The position numbers and the translations under genes were made by a program. A DNA stretch of 64,000 bases from Dolomedes plantarius. Its lineage: Eukaryota; Arthropoda; Arachnida; Araneae; Dolomedidae. The stretch lies in the NCBI GenBank assembly GCA_907164885.2, contig OU015493.1, positions 125,849,570 to 125,913,569 of the forward strand, given 5' to 3'. Positions 1 to 11,752 of the stretch are shown piece after piece. Positions within the stretch are counted from its first letter, which is position 1. Each line of letters opens with the position of its first letter. The notes beneath the pieces are model-generated. The model searched no databases. It saw nothing but the letters and a program-made list of their open reading frames with translations, and was not told the DNA's origin.

Positions 1-360
1 ACAAATTAGAGAAATGTGTTGCTGATAAAGTATTTTAAATATTCTGAATATTCTAGACTTTTTTTTTGCTTCATAAAGGTAATAACATAATTACAATTAT
101 ACTAGATAATAAACTTAACTGTTATATGTAATTTGAGAAATGAGTTACACCTTAATTCATATTTCTCACTAACAGAATTTTCAGTTTAAAATATACCTTA
201 TACATTTGTTAACAAGTCTAAGTAAAATTTTAAATAGAAAAATTTTAACTTGGTAATATACTACACAAAAAAGGAAAAAATTGTTGGAACCTAGTATTTC
301 AATTACTAAATTCCAGCTTAATGAAAATAAAACAAGCATTATAACAGTTTAATAGATTAC

Positions 361-527
361 TTGTTCCTTAGGAAATAAATGTTCTTTGTCAAATTTTGCA
401 GCCACTGGTTGAAGTTCCTTTTCAGCAAACTCTCTACATGTCTTCTGTAGCATCTTGTGAGTATCAGATAAGGAATAACAATTTGAAATGCATCTAATAC
501 CACCCACATTTTTGAATAAAATTTTAC
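361..527 (-). CDS. ACADS: Short-chain acyl-CoA dehydrogenase, coding exon 2 (partial gene)
   Basis: This exon encodes the start of the mature acyl-CoA dehydrogenase N-terminal domain. The enzyme is a mitochondrial matrix flavoprotein that dehydrogenates short-chain acyl-CoA in beta-oxidation. The recognisable stretch reads LSDTHKMLQKTCREFAEKEL, followed by a KEHLFPKEQ motif, which matches the beginning of animal SCAD proteins. On the minus strand the exon is preceded by a pyrimidine-rich acceptor ending in AG at 529-528. It ends at CAA before a GT donor at 360-359. The open frame has no ATG of its own and meets a stop about 25 nt upstream of the acceptor, so it cannot be a first exon. It joins in phase (one base carried over) to the presequence exon at 2638-2680. 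The remaining exons, including the catalytic glutamate region, lie beyond position 1. Confidence is high for the family; another short or branched-chain paralogue is possible. Confidence 0.85.
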
Positions 528-1751
528 CTAGAAAATTCAAGTAGTTGATGAAAAAAACAATAAATTAAGTTAATATTCACTTAAATAAACTAAGAAAATT
601 ATTATGGGCTAATATTCAACAAATAAATCTTTAAACATCTTAAGATATGTTTAAATAAATTCTACAGTTACATAATTATGATGCTCTAAAAAATCAAAAG
701 ATAAATAAAATAAATAAAATGTAACTATAAATGCTGATAATTCTAAGGTGACGAAACTATACTACTCTAACAAAGCAAAATATTTAAATAAATAAATTGT
801 GGTTTGAAATTTAGTAGAACAGAAAAACCATGTAGACTAATAAATATCTCTTTAAATATGATGCCAATTTTCATAAAACTTTGAAGCCATTGACAGGACA
901 TTCAAAACTTTTCTTCAAATCAAAATGCCTCCTGCTTGTTATAATTAGTTTCCTTAAAAACTTACTCCAAATTTACACCATATAAATTTATGATTTATTC
1001 CTAGATAATGAGCAAAATATAAAATTTAAAGTTGTAAACATGTGCCTCTCATGCACGCACAACAAAGATAAAACTAGAATTACTTATCAGAAGTTAGGGT
1101 ATAAGGCGGATTTCATTTCTGATAGAGTAATTTTCTTTTGGGGAGGGGGTCATGATAATACTTAGAAGTACTTTTCTGGCTGCTAATTTTTAGGCTCTTA
1201 GGGGAAAAGACCTAGTAATTTGATGGTTATACTAGTGATGTGACTATTAGTCTTGAATTTTTTTTCATTTATAGTAATATACTCTTCATCTATAAGAAAT
1301 AAAAAGTAAATTAACAATGACAAAATTGCCAACATCTATTCTGTAAATAAACAAAAGATACATATCTTCAGTATAATTATAAGGTCTTCCCATACAGGAA
1401 TGGTACCATGAATATTTATCAAAATTTGTTGGGTCATATTTTAGATTTTAAACAAACATAATTTACTCCCTCCAAAATTAGCATAATAAAACCAGAGATC
1501 TAAAATTTTGCAAAAAGTTGCCTATTAAGTTAGGAAATTATTTTTTTAAATCACTTTTTTAACAAGATAAATTACTCAGAAATAAGCCTTCCATTAGAAA
1601 GATAGCATCTACTTGTTCTTATCACATCTTGTACAGCATGTTGTTATATGGATAGATTTGACAAACTACATGATTTTTTCCATAAATGCTAGAACCCTGG
1701 ATAAAACATTTGGGCTGCCATCAGTAATGTTTTGCAGTAAAATCATCTTAA

Positions 1752-2174
1752 GGCTGCTAATTTGCTATGCTGTACTAACCCTATTGGATTCGCTCAGTTC
1801 AATGATAACCTATAGAGAAAATTTGTCCAAGGATTACCATCTTGTATTTAAAGACTTTTTTCTTAAATTGTACTCCATAGTAGAGGAAGAAATTTTACAC
1901 GTTTAGGTAATTTTAATTTTTTTTAAAGCAAATACTATTTTAAAATTTAAATTATTCCAGGAAAAATCTGGTATAGTGTTTTAAATGTTCATGAATTCCT
2001 TTAGTGGACGAAATTTATAAAATGAATCCTGTTGCAAGGTGCAGAAAATTTCAGGCTATCTGAAAATAATATATTTATTTGATTATCTGCATTTATGTAG
2101 CTGCAAATAGTAAACAAATTTTCTCCATAGGTTAACAGTGGTGAGCGAATCAACACGGTTAGTACACAGCAGCC
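1752..2174. mobile_element. TTAA-flanked MITE, GGCTGCTG family, copy 1
   Basis: A 423-bp element bounded by TTAA at 1748-1751 and 2175-2178. Its long terminal inverted repeats share the blocks GTACTAACCCTATTGGAT and ACCTATGGAGAAAAT on the left and their complements on the right. Two further copies occur at 49758-50683 and 56071-56460. TTAA duplication points to a piggyBac-type transposase in trans. It contains no coding sequence. It sits in the intron between ACADS exons 1 and 2. The left end carries a short extra stretch relative to the other copies. Confidence 0.75.
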
Positions 2175-2637
2175 TTAAACAGTAATCTTCCATCTTAGTC
2201 CAGTAATCGTTAATTATGGCTTTTCAGGAGTTAAAATCTCATTTTGTATCCTGTTTCCGTTATTAAAACTTATGAAAATTTTTATGTCACTATCTATGGC
2301 GGGAAATGAAATCAGAAACTAATCTATCTTTCAAAATTTTGATGAGAAGCTTGGAGGCGATTTAAGGATAACTCTTGACAAATGACGGTATACTTCATGG
2401 AATATATTTTATATGTGATCCAATATACCCCAACCTTGGAAATAAACTAAAAGTTGGTTATTAGGAAATCGGAGAAAGAAAAATTTTTAGAAAAGCATCT
2501 AGATTATTTTACAATATGCAATAGTTTAGACGCAGTTGTCTAATTTATGTGTATGTACTCAATTCTTATCACCTCGCAGTTATAACTTTAATTCTTCTTA
2601 TTATATAACGATTCAACTCAAAACTTAATGCACGTAC

Positions 2638-2680
2638 CTGATAGACGGGACAAATTGCTGCAAGCAAAGCGGCGTAACAT
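2638..2680 (-). CDS. ACADS: Short-chain acyl-CoA dehydrogenase, coding exon 1 (mitochondrial presequence)
   Basis: This is a 43-nt coding exon too short for ordinary ORF listing. On the minus strand it reads MLRRFACSNLSRLS plus one base, then CAG followed by a strong donor GTACGTG at 2637-2631. The peptide is arginine-rich, serine-rich and has no acidic residue, as expected for a mitochondrial targeting presequence. The single carried base (G) completes a GGT glycine codon with the first two bases of the exon at 361-527, so the splice phase matches exactly. The intron is 2110 nt and holds a TTAA-flanked MITE at 1752-2174. The 5' UTR and promoter should lie at about 2681-3000, where no TATA box stands out. 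The evidence is the phase match plus the presequence character; there is no transcript support. Confidence 0.72.
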
Positions 2681-3790
2681 GGTCTCCTTAAATAATAATT
2701 TGATATGCACAAAAAATAAAAGCTGAGTAAGAAATGAGTCAGTCACTCTACTGATGAGCAATTGTAGTCACAGGAATTTGGTCTCTCAATTGATATAAAG
2801 CATTTAGGATAGAGATATCAGGAGTGGACGAGAGAAATTTAAAGTAAACAATACCCTAAGATCATCTGATCGTAGACTATTGACACCGTTAAAACGAAAA
2901 ACGTATTTGAGAGAAAAAATAAAATCGTAAAAACCCTTAATGAAATTGAAATTTTCTCTCGTATCTATTATATTTTAAATAAAGTTTAAATAATAGTACT
3001 TTTTTTTTCAAGTTTAACTGTAACATATTTGACTTCCGTTATCCGCATGTTATTTTGTTTAGTTTTTTCTCACGCGTTGTTTGTTTTGTTTACAACATTG
3101 GTTGAATTTAGTGGATTTGTTGGCTTAAGTTGTTCTTCCTTTTGAAATCTAAAAAAATATTTACTCAGATTTGTAAACACGCCTTTTTACGATATGAATT
3201 TAAATTATATACTTCGCTAAAATAAATACTTCATTCCCCGTTAATATTTTCTTATTTAAAGAATAAGTTTTATATCAATGACTCTTTTAGAAAATACACA
3301 TGGAACAACAAGAGGGGCGGTAAAAATTTAAAGTATTTTCATTTGAGATTTTTTAAATTTTAAACTAAGGATTACCGTCTATGCATGTTTCTGGAATTGT
3401 AAACAATGAGAATAGATCCAGTGAGTGGATCGCCTTATTGTATATCTAATTTGAAAATTAAAATCACTGATCTTTTTTTTTCTGTTTTAGACTATTGCAT
3501 TTAGCTGTATAGGAAAATATTAAATCCTTAAACGACTGAATGAGGAGCTTGATACTCTGCCTTTATTCGTTTATGTAAGTTTTTCTGATGACCTAATATT
3601 TTTTCAACAGTGTGCATGTAGAGCTACATATTTTCTTTATTATTATAAAAATAGATTTAAATATTTCAGCTTATTTATTGGTTTTAAAGAAGTTATTCTT
3701 GACTTATTTTGGGCATTAGGTAACGTACTTAAGCATTAGAAGTGTTAAGCATGAATCATAGTGTTCATCAGTACCACTAATATCACATTC
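2681..3790. other. Upstream region of ACADS, no gene seen
   Basis: AT-rich sequence upstream of the minus-strand ACADS start. It should contain the 5' UTR and promoter, but I cannot place a transcription start. There are no long ORFs, no RNA gene and no clear inverted repeat. A pyrimidine-rich stretch lies around 3000 and 3470. Confidence 0.4.
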
Positions 3791-4314
3791 TCATAGTCTC
3801 ATGTAACATATTGCTCACTCCTTTCAATAACGTCATATCTCAAAAAACATGATTTTTAAGGAGAATGATTTTAAAGTTTAAAAGCAGAATAAAATGTTTT
3901 AAAAATAAATATTAATTCTGCTCTGTAGCGACTAAATATCGAGCGGTGAGATACTGGGGCGGCTCCAGTCCAGAGTTGTTTTTTTTTTTTTTTTTGGGGG
4001 GGGGGGGGGGGAGGGCAACGTCGGCTCTTAGGGTTACATATATATATATATATATAAAAGAAATAAACATCGTCTCATTTTAAATTTAAACTCATTTAGT
4101 ATTAGGTCTACAATTATATAATTTTAGACTATGGAAAAAAAATACGCCATGCTTTTTTTTGGGCCCCCCTCCCTCCCTTGGAGCCGCCAATGGTGAGATA
4201 TGACGATCTTGCAGAGATATACTACTCTTTCAGAGCATTCTGAAATCGGGCATAACTAAAAATCACCGATTTTTGAGATATGACGCTGTTGAAAGGAGTG
4301 AGCGAATATGAGAA
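3787..4314. repeat. Inverted-repeat element carrying a nested hAT MITE
   Basis: The left arm (about 3787-3848) contains GCTCACTCCTTTCAATAACG followed by TCATATCTCAAAAA. Its complement is found at about 4269-4310 with few changes, so this is a roughly 530-bp foldback or MITE. A second element, 3954-4192, is inserted inside it. I could not fix the outer ends or a target duplication. There is no coding capacity. Confidence 0.5.
3954..4192. mobile_element. hAT-type MITE, 8-bp TSD GTGAGATA
   Basis: A 239-bp element with an exact 8-bp direct repeat GTGAGATA at 3946-3953 and 4193-4200. The ends are complementary over the GGCGGCTCC block. The interior includes a T-run and a G-run (about 3979-4010), a short TA array and a C-rich tract. 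The 8-bp duplication and non-coding nature are typical of non-autonomous hAT elements. Confidence 0.75.
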
Positions 4315-4315
4315 A

Positions 4316-5541
4316 ATCTTTCTCAGTGAATCAGATGAATCAAGCACGAGAATTTTCCAGAAGTACATCCTAAGTATCAATTATATTTAGCTGTAGAAAA
4401 TTATTGGGGATTTTTTGCAGTATATGGAAGGTACTGGATAACTTTTTTTTAGCTAATACAACCTACAGAGACTGGGTAACAATAGCATTCTTTGCATTCT
4501 GTAGATCATATATGTTGATTATTTAAAAATCTTAGTTTAATATGAATTGTAAATGTGACTTGGGTTGGAATATAATACATTCCCGTTATACCTTGCCTGC
4601 CATCAAATAGTTCAGTGTGCTGGTTTATTTTATGGTAACATTATCATAGTCTTTGTTTACATTTAGAATTTATTTAATTTGCCCTTTAAAAGTATGATTT
4701 ACCAGATTCTCTGGAATAATTCAAGTTTTAGATGATTTTGCGCCAATCCTTGTGGTGTGGCTTGTTCTACTCCCCTCGGGAGTTCCGCTTCGATGAGCTA
4801 CATCTCAAGGTTTGCTGTAATAAGCCAGACTGTTCAGAAAGAAGGGTCAAATGTCAGTACTCAGTACACAGATTTTTTTCAGTTGTACAGGTGACCACTT
4901 GTTAGTTCTTTGATTATTTTCCATACTTCGAGTTTTTACACATGTTCTTGGTAATTGTATGATTTTCTAATCTGATTCTCTTCAGTTTGTATATTTTACT
5001 TGAGCAATATGCAATATAGCATATTTATATAATATATATTTATGTTAAATTGAAATGGATAGCTTAAATTTTTTGCATAAATATTTTGCACATGTCAGTA
5101 ATTTTTTAACCTGATTTTCTTTAATTTATATATTTTTAGCTTAATATATTTATACATAGTATATTTATGGGTCATTTTCAAAAAATTTGTCAATTCATTG
5201 TCCAGGCTATTTTAGACCTGTTAATAATTTTTTTATATTTATTCAAACAGAAAATACATTTGTATTCTTGTTTATTGAGCTATTTTCAACATGACTGTTA
5301 AAAATTTTAAATATTTTAGGGATTGGAATACCAAAAAAAAGGGAAAGATTGACATGAAAACTGGATTTTTTAGCTATCTGAAAACCACTAGCTCAATCAT
5401 AATTTGATGTGTCAAAAACTAATCTACATAATTCATATAAACAAATAAATGTTACATATGCTACATGGAATTATCTAGCATATGTTGATATTTAAAAAAC
5501 AAAAAACATATTATTAAGTGTCAATATTGAGTTATAGAGAC
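4316..5541. other. Intergenic, no gene seen
   Basis: AT-rich sequence without a supportable ORF or RNA gene. A slightly more GC-rich patch near 4740-4870 has no recognisable motif. Confidence 0.4.
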
Positions 5542-5735
5542 CAGTGGCACACCTAGGATTTTTTCTTGGGAGGGGGGGGGGGGGGCGAGATGAACGGATA
5601 AAAACATTTATAATGCATGTTGGGGGGGAGATGAATGGATAAAAATATTTTTAATGCAAAATTAATATTCATAATGCAATTTCTAGTTCTTTGGGGGGGA
5701 GGCAGGGCAGAGGGCACCGGGGGTGGGTGGTTTAG
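5542..5735. mobile_element. hAT-type MITE, CAGTGGYGCACCC family, degraded copy
   Basis: The left end CAGTGGCACACCTAGGATT and an internal block, ATGAATGGATAAAAATATTT followed by TAATGCA, match the complete copy at 11753-11903. The internal segment is duplicated here and the right terminus has decayed into a G-rich tract, so the right boundary is approximate and no target duplication can be read. Confidence 0.6.
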
Positions 5736-6197
5736 TTTTAATTATTTAAAAATAGACGGAAACACCATTTATAAGCTTTTGGTGTTTATTACTCCTTCCC
5801 TAAACTAGTGCAACACAGTACATGTGCTTCTGTTGGATTTTGTTGATTCATTTAAGAAATACTGGGAAATACAGTGCCAAGCAAGCTGAGTATTTTTATT
5901 ACTCATCATGAGTTACCTTACTTTTTATAACTAATTATTATATAATATGGGTTTAATTTTAATATGTAATAAGAACATGAATTAGTTATTTATTGGGCCT
6001 AACAAGTTACTTTTGTATTGACTATTACTATGGAATAAAGTTAGTATAGTATAATTTTGTCATGAGTGTTATCCATAGAAAGAAACACTCATGGTGAAAT
6101 TCTGTTAAATAAATTTTTATGGAATTCATTTTGCATATTTGCCCTCAACCAAAAGAAACAAATTTGAAATATTTTTCTTTTAATATGTTTCATTGGT

Positions 6198-6203
<6 letters not shown>

Positions 6204-6265
<62 letters not shown>
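6204..6265. repeat. (TA)n microsatellite
   Basis: About 31 uninterrupted TA dinucleotides, directly abutting the left end of the Tc1-like element at 6266. The array is an obvious source of TA target sites. Confidence 0.95.
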
Positions 6266-6268
<3 letters not shown>

Positions 6269-7911
6269 TGGCTCCCAAAAGTGTTCCTACACTTACGATT
6301 TTCAATGAAATAGGGGTCTATCCATTAATTAAAATGAATATTTAAGGATGGGTATTTAATGATAAGATCTATAATCTATTCTTATTAAAACTGCATGAAA
6401 TATTTTGAAAACATAGTAAGACTTTATTTTAAGAAACCAGTTATCAAAAAGTAACAAAAACTTTATCTGACAAAAGTCATCGTACACTGAAATATTTTCG
6501 GATAAATTCATAATTAAAATTATTGTCTGGCGCTTTATTTTTATTTTTGAATTGTGGTGGCATTTAAAATATCGTTTGGCTTTAATTTTTGCTTGCCTAC
6601 TCCGTAATATTCTATTTATTATTTAAAAATGGCTCGTAGTCATAAAGAAACAACAAACAGCATTCAAAAATTGATTGTTTTTCATCATAGTAGTGGTAAA
6701 TCAGTTCGGAATATTGCTAAATTGCTTAATTTATCCCATTCTACTTTGCAGTATGTGATAAAACGCTTTAAAGAAGAAAATAGGATCGAAAACAAGGCAA
6801 GAAAAGGTCCGGCAAAGTTAACAAAATGTGATCAGAGATTTATAATTAGAAAATTTGTGAAAAATCCACGTTTGAGTGCTGTAAAAGTTTCTGCAGAATT
6901 TAATGAAACATTTTCTATTTCAATTTCACCTGAAACTGTTCGACGAGTTCTCAGAGCAGCTGGATTACATGGGCGTTCTGCCCGTAGAAAATTTTTTGTG
7001 AGTGCGAAAAACAGAAAGGTTATGTTTATCTTCGCACTATCAATGATAAATAAGTCCCAAATGTATTGGAATAATGTCTTATATGCTAATGAAAGAAAGT
7101 TTAACATTTTTGGTTCCGATGGGTGTATAATTGTATGGAGAAGAAAAAAATGAGGAACTTAGTAGGAACAGTTAAGCATGGCGGTAGAGGTGTCCTTGTG
7201 TGAGGGTGCATGTCAGCATCAGGACTAGGTAATTTGGCATTTATTAATGGCATAATGAATCATGCTGTTTATATAAATATTTTAAGAGACAATTTAAAAT
7301 TATCAGCCCAAAATTTGGGTATTGGAAACAACTTTGTTTTTTTTATTAAGATAACGATCCTAAGCACACGGCTCTCAACATTTGTCTCTGGTGTCTCTAT
7401 AATTTTCCTCAAGTTTTGTAAACACCATCTCAGTCGCCAGATTTACATCCAATAGAACATATTTGGAGAGAACTGGGGGTTCAAATACGAAAACACGACA
7501 TTCACACGAAAAGTGAACTAAAAGCAATTATGATGGAAGAATGGATGAACATTGATGCAGAAATTACAAAAGAACTAGTACAATCTATTCCCAGATGTTT
7601 AAAAGCTGTTGTGGGTGCTAAAGAATATCCTACTAAATATTAATTTAAAGAAAAATTAGAATTTATACTAATATGTAGAGATTTTTTACAAGTGTATGAC
7701 TTTTGTGAGCTAAAGTTTTTGTTACTTTTTGATTATTGGTCTCTTAAAAATAAAATTTTACTATGTTTTCAAAATATTTCATGTAGTTTTGTTAAGAATA
7801 GATTATAGATCTTATTATTAAATACCCATTCTGAAATATTTATTTTAATTAATGGATAGACCCCTATTTCATTGAAAATTGTAAGTGTATGAACACTTTT
7901 GGGAGCCACTG
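6266..7911 (+). mobile_element. Tc1-like DNA transposon with about 220-bp TIRs
   Basis: A 1646-bp element flanked by TA (6264-6265 and 7912-7913). It begins CAGTGGCTCCCAAAAGTGTT and ends with the complement. The inverted similarity continues for roughly 220 bp on each side, including blocks around AATAGGGGTCTATCCATTAA. Long TIRs and TA duplication are diagnostic of the Tc1/mariner superfamily. The single internal gene (6629-7643) is broken, so this copy is not autonomous. Confidence 0.93.
6629..7643 (+). pseudogene. Tc1-like transposase pseudogene (D34E type)
   Basis: The start at 6629 (MARSHKETTN) opens an N-terminal helix-turn-helix pair (residues about 10-110). It includes the Tc1 phrase SVRNIAKLLNLSHSTLQYVI and an arginine-rich RRVLRAAGLHGRSARRK region. 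The catalytic core follows in pieces. The first acidic position lies in YANERKFNIFGSDG, where the usual aspartate of the family's S/A-D-E motif is asparagine (AAT). A frameshift in an A-run near 7145 ends the first frame. The second frame has a TGA where tryptophan is expected (about 7200), a further shift near 7340, then a DNDPKHTA block. A TAA near 7419 is followed by SPDLHPIEHIWRELG, which supplies the final glutamate of D34E. The C-terminus ends at 7643. Loss of the first catalytic residue plus several disruptions make this an inactive fossil. Confidence 0.9.
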
Positions 7912-9409
7912 TAGTAAATTGTTACAGAGTTACAAGTTAGTTTTATTTATTAATGTGTTTTTATATTTTATTGAAAAAGGTAAATATATAAGCTGTGTTG
8001 CATGTTTTCAGCGATAAGCTTCATGTAGAGCTAAGAGCGGGGTTTAAGAACCAGTCCTACCAACACCTTCTCTCAGCAGAAAGCCTGTTCGCGCTTCTGT
8101 GACGTCACTGATGGAGGCTGAAAAAATTTCGTATGTCAAATGCTTTTTTAGATGTTCATATAGAGTGCTTAAAATTTATTTTTGCTTACTTAATCAAAAA
8201 ATTTTCTAAGCATTTAAATATTTAAAAGGTAGATATAAAACTCATAAACGGTTTTCATTTTGTCGTAATTACTTTTGCATAGATAGATTGAATGAGGATT
8301 TATCAGTTTGCAGCTTCTTAGAAATTCCTTACAAGTTAAACTATAAATCAAAAGTTTGAAGTCATTAGATTAATTAAAGACTACATTAAAAGTTACACAT
8401 TAAAATTTCCAATATTTTTAATTTGCACTTTTAAGATTTTTCTCTTTAAAAAGTTATAATACGTATATCTTATAAAATATATGTTTAGAATAAATAACAC
8501 ATAATCATCATGCATAAAATTTTATTGAAAACACATTTTTATATATCATTTATTTACAATGTTTTCAGGCTAAAAGAAAATATAATTTGCAAAATATTTA
8601 GATGTTTGCTTACAACTAGAGAGAATTATTGAAAATAAACATACTATATTAAGAATTTTTTCTTGTAAATTTAAATTGTCATTTCTTATAAACATTCAAG
8701 AATCACAAATTGTATTTTAATAATAGCCATGTATCAAAATTTAACATCATTAGCATCAAAAACTGATTTAACATGTGAAAAATTTAGATTTAATAGAATA
8801 TTTAATATATTTTATGTTCTTATAACATCCAAATCCCATTCACAAAAGGTTAAAATTTATAATAACCTAATTTAAATAATTTTTTAAGTGTACAACAAAT
8901 TAACATCACAATATGTTGTCTGTATAAATAAATAAAAGTTGATAGATTTATCTTTTTTAACCAGATTAGTAAATATTTCTCAGCGAAACAGAAATTGTAC
9001 CATTATCATCATTATGTATCATATTGAAATGAAAAGTTATACAAGATAATGTCCATAAACATTTATTTACTTCCTCTGCTTGTAACAAAATTGAAAACTT
9101 AACTGAAAAGCAATCCAGAAAAATTAGGTTATATATGTTTGACAGTAAAATATTAAATAGCTAATGAATTATATATTATCGTCATTTGGTAATAATAATT
9201 TTTATTGTCATTAAATGCATTATGGTTTGATTTGTTCATGATGCTGTTCATTAATTTTTAACTTTTAACACCATATATTGCAGTAAAATATTTTAAAAAA
9301 TTGTTAAAAAAAATCAATATTACATATAGTTTAACTAGTTTTTTAATGTTTAGATTTTTATTTTGAGAAGATAAAACAATTGAATCATTTATTTTTTTGT
9401 AATAATTTT

Positions 9410-9814
9410 TTAAAAAATATTGATAGCAGGTTTAATAATATAAGTGATTATATCCATAGCCTTATGATTGTTATGGCATACATCAAATGGTAGATACACT
9501 TCAGAAGAATTTAGAATACGTAAAACTATATTATGTACAAGGGATCTATGATTATGAGCTTGAATAAAGTTTTTTTTAAATTCCTTACTCAATAATTTTG
9601 TTACTACAACATAAGTATATTTGATAATAATAATAATTTCTTCACTAGGATAATTTAACCCTCCACGATCCATGTTGCGAATTAAAATGAAATCTTGCAA
9701 ATCTGATGGAGCTAATAGATCTATAATATCATCATATACTAAATAATTTTTACAAAATTGACATATAACTTTTTTCAAACATGCATGAGCACAATAACCT
9801 GAAATATAAGTCAA
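9410..9814 (-). pseudogene. P-element/THAP9-like transposase C-terminal remnant
   Basis: An open frame of about 134 residues, read from minus-strand sequence that continues upstream without a true start. The segment YISGYCAHACLKKVICQFCK has the Gly-Tyr...Cys-x2-Cys arrangement seen near the C-terminus of P-type transposases. It is followed by a hydrophobic DFILIRNMDRGGLNYPS phrase, the family's kDRGGL-x-P-S block. The reading then runs through isoleucine-rich sequence and stops at 9410. Upstream (about 9830-10050) only short broken pieces such as EFWVKIIDERVMF are open. It is assigned to the family by these motifs and by the THAP exons in the same element and strand. Confidence 0.6.
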
Positions 9815-10053
9815 TACAATTTCAATATTTTTAAGATCATCATTATTTACAGTTATTTTAAAAATTTCGAAACTACCTTTTTCATCAAAACATCACGCGT
9901 TCATCTATAATTTTTACCCAAAATTCAGATACTTTTATATATTTTAAACAATTTAATAAACCTTCACAATTTGAAAACATATATTTCTTTTCATCTTCTT
10001 TTTAAGTCTTTAGGCTTTCTGCAATTGAAATACCCAAATGTTTATTATCCAAT

Positions 10054-10254
10054 CTAACCTTTTTTTTGACATGGAGATTCTCGTAATGTTGGTGAGGAAG
10101 ACAAATATTTCGGGCAACCTTCAAAAATTGTTGGAACTGCTTCCTTTACAAGCCGAGGATAAGGCAAATCTATTACCACATTCTCACCACTTTTCTCATT
10201 AAATACTCCAGTGGTTCTTTGAATGAATTCGGGTATAAAATAGAGTTCACATAC
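10054..10254 (-). pseudogene. THAP domain, C-terminal half (P-like transposase exon 2)
   Basis: An exon of 67 codons on the minus strand. It follows a splice acceptor (TTTTTGTAG, AG at 10256-10255) and ends at a TAG (10056-10054). It reads VCELYFIPEF and then LVKEAVPTIFEGC. THAP zinc fingers carry C-x2-H-F here and an invariant AVPTIF box at the end. Both are visible, but the zinc-binding histidine is tyrosine (CELYF), so metal binding may be impaired. The stop falls soon after the domain, so as it stands the product would be a bare DNA-binding domain. Confidence 0.72.
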
Positions 10255-11383
10255 CTACAAAAATTAATAATTCTTGAAAATATATATACACTCAGTTGCA
10301 AAAAGTATGCACTATTATGTCATTCCTAAAGAGTGAAATTGTTTTATTTTATATCTTCAGAGAGAGTAGAAATAAAATCTAAATATGAAAGCCAGTTCAA
10401 AATATTGATTAATAGCAATTGAAATTCAAAATTTTTCTTAAATAAACTTTTTATTTAATAAGATATTCAAAATAAAAAAAATTCCAATAGTTGCTATTTT
10501 TGCAATATTTACTTGACATATAGATACTGATTAAACAATATTTTGATCTGGATTTGAAATTTTGATTATATCTTTATTCTCGATAGACATAAAATAAAGA
10601 CATTTCACCCAGTAGGAACAACATATACATATATAACAACTGGGTATACACATATAACATTATTAATAGAATAAAAAAAATTCTATTTTAAGGTTATTAA
10701 GATTATACATGAAAAATACGTATTAGTATTTAGTATTTAAATTAAAATATATAATTATACTAAATACATCCTTTTCAATTATGATCACAAAAATTTTAAG
10801 AATATTTGTTCTTTATTTCTTTATAATGTATAAAGTGCAGAATATTTTATAAGAATACTCAAAACACAATTTGATAAGGAATTCAATAGATCCTTTTGTA
10901 TGATTTACAAGTTCATTTTTGAATCTTTTTTAATGTGGAATGTTTTTGAATCCATCTTTTAACATTTAGACATGGATTATTTGTTGCCTATTGATATCTG
11001 GCAGTAAGAACATTGTCCATTTACCTATTAAATATATTTTACAATTTTTCACAATTGAATATTTACTATGCAGCAATCATGTGTAACTGATTTATCATGC
11101 ATTAGTAAAAAAATGTTTAATTTGGATTAAAATATTTTTAAAAATATTACAATTTTCTTTCCAATTTCTTTTAATAAATAAAATGATAAAATGGAAAATA
11201 TTATACTGGAAATGAAAATACATTTTTATTTTTCAACTATGTAGATTTGGAATTGATATTTGTGCCATGTATTTTATACTTTCTAAAGGACATAAAAATC
11301 TAAATAGTGCGTACAAATTAAAATTCTAAATATTAATTTAATTAGCAAATACTTATATAAATAAATATAAAATTTCAAGTCAG

Positions 11384-11539
11384 CCTGGAATTTTTTGTTA
11401 CTTGGAAATTTTCTCTAGGTATATTATATATCCACTTATATAGAAGATCTTCATCTTTGGGAAATCTGAATAGCAAAACTTTAGGTCCTCCATCATAATT
11501 GCCTCTACAGGATACTACAGAGCACTTATAGGGCAACAT
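11384..11539 (-). pseudogene. THAP domain, N-terminal half (P-like transposase exon 1)
   Basis: The frame begins with ATG at 11539-11537 on the minus strand, close inside the right TIR, and reads MLPYKCSVVSCRGNYDGG followed by LFRFPKDEDLLYKWI. This is the N-terminal half of a THAP zinc finger: C-x4-C, a conserved F-x-F-P, and the tryptophan of kW. It stays open to about 11384 (ENFQVTKNSR). The exon 3' end is not clear: a GT lies within the frame at GTAACA, while the better-length junction after NSR lacks a canonical donor. The companion half is at 10054-10254, about 1.1 kb downstream. Confidence 0.72.
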
Positions 11540-11752
11540 AAATTTATTTTTCAATAATATATCCAGAAAAATATGTTTATATTCACACTGAAATAAGCAG
11601 AAGCAAAAACACGTGCCATCATCTTAATGTTAGGGTTATGAAAATAGCGCCATCCACCAGCCTCCGGAAATATACGTCATGCATTTTGAGCTCACGTGAG
11701 AGCCGGCTTTCCGCTGAGAGAAGGTGTTGGTCCTACCCACTTACCATACAGA

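Larger units (their letters stand above)
8061..11729 (-). mobile_element. P-superfamily (THAP9-like) DNA transposon, deletion derivative
   Basis: A 3669-bp element with terminal inverted repeats beginning CAACACCTTCTCTCAGC, with one mismatch in the next 9 bases. It is flanked by an exact direct repeat GTCCTAC at 8054-8060 and 11730-11736, extendable to 8 bp with one base of ambiguity. P elements make 8-bp GC-rich duplications with a GTCC start, which fits. On the minus strand it encodes both halves of a THAP DNA-binding domain (11384-11539 and 10054-10254) and a P-type C-terminal segment (9410-9814). The central catalytic region is not recognisable, and the intervening sequence is AT-rich and non-coding. 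It was probably mobilised in trans. It inserted just left of an hAT MITE (11753-11903). Confidence 0.8.
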
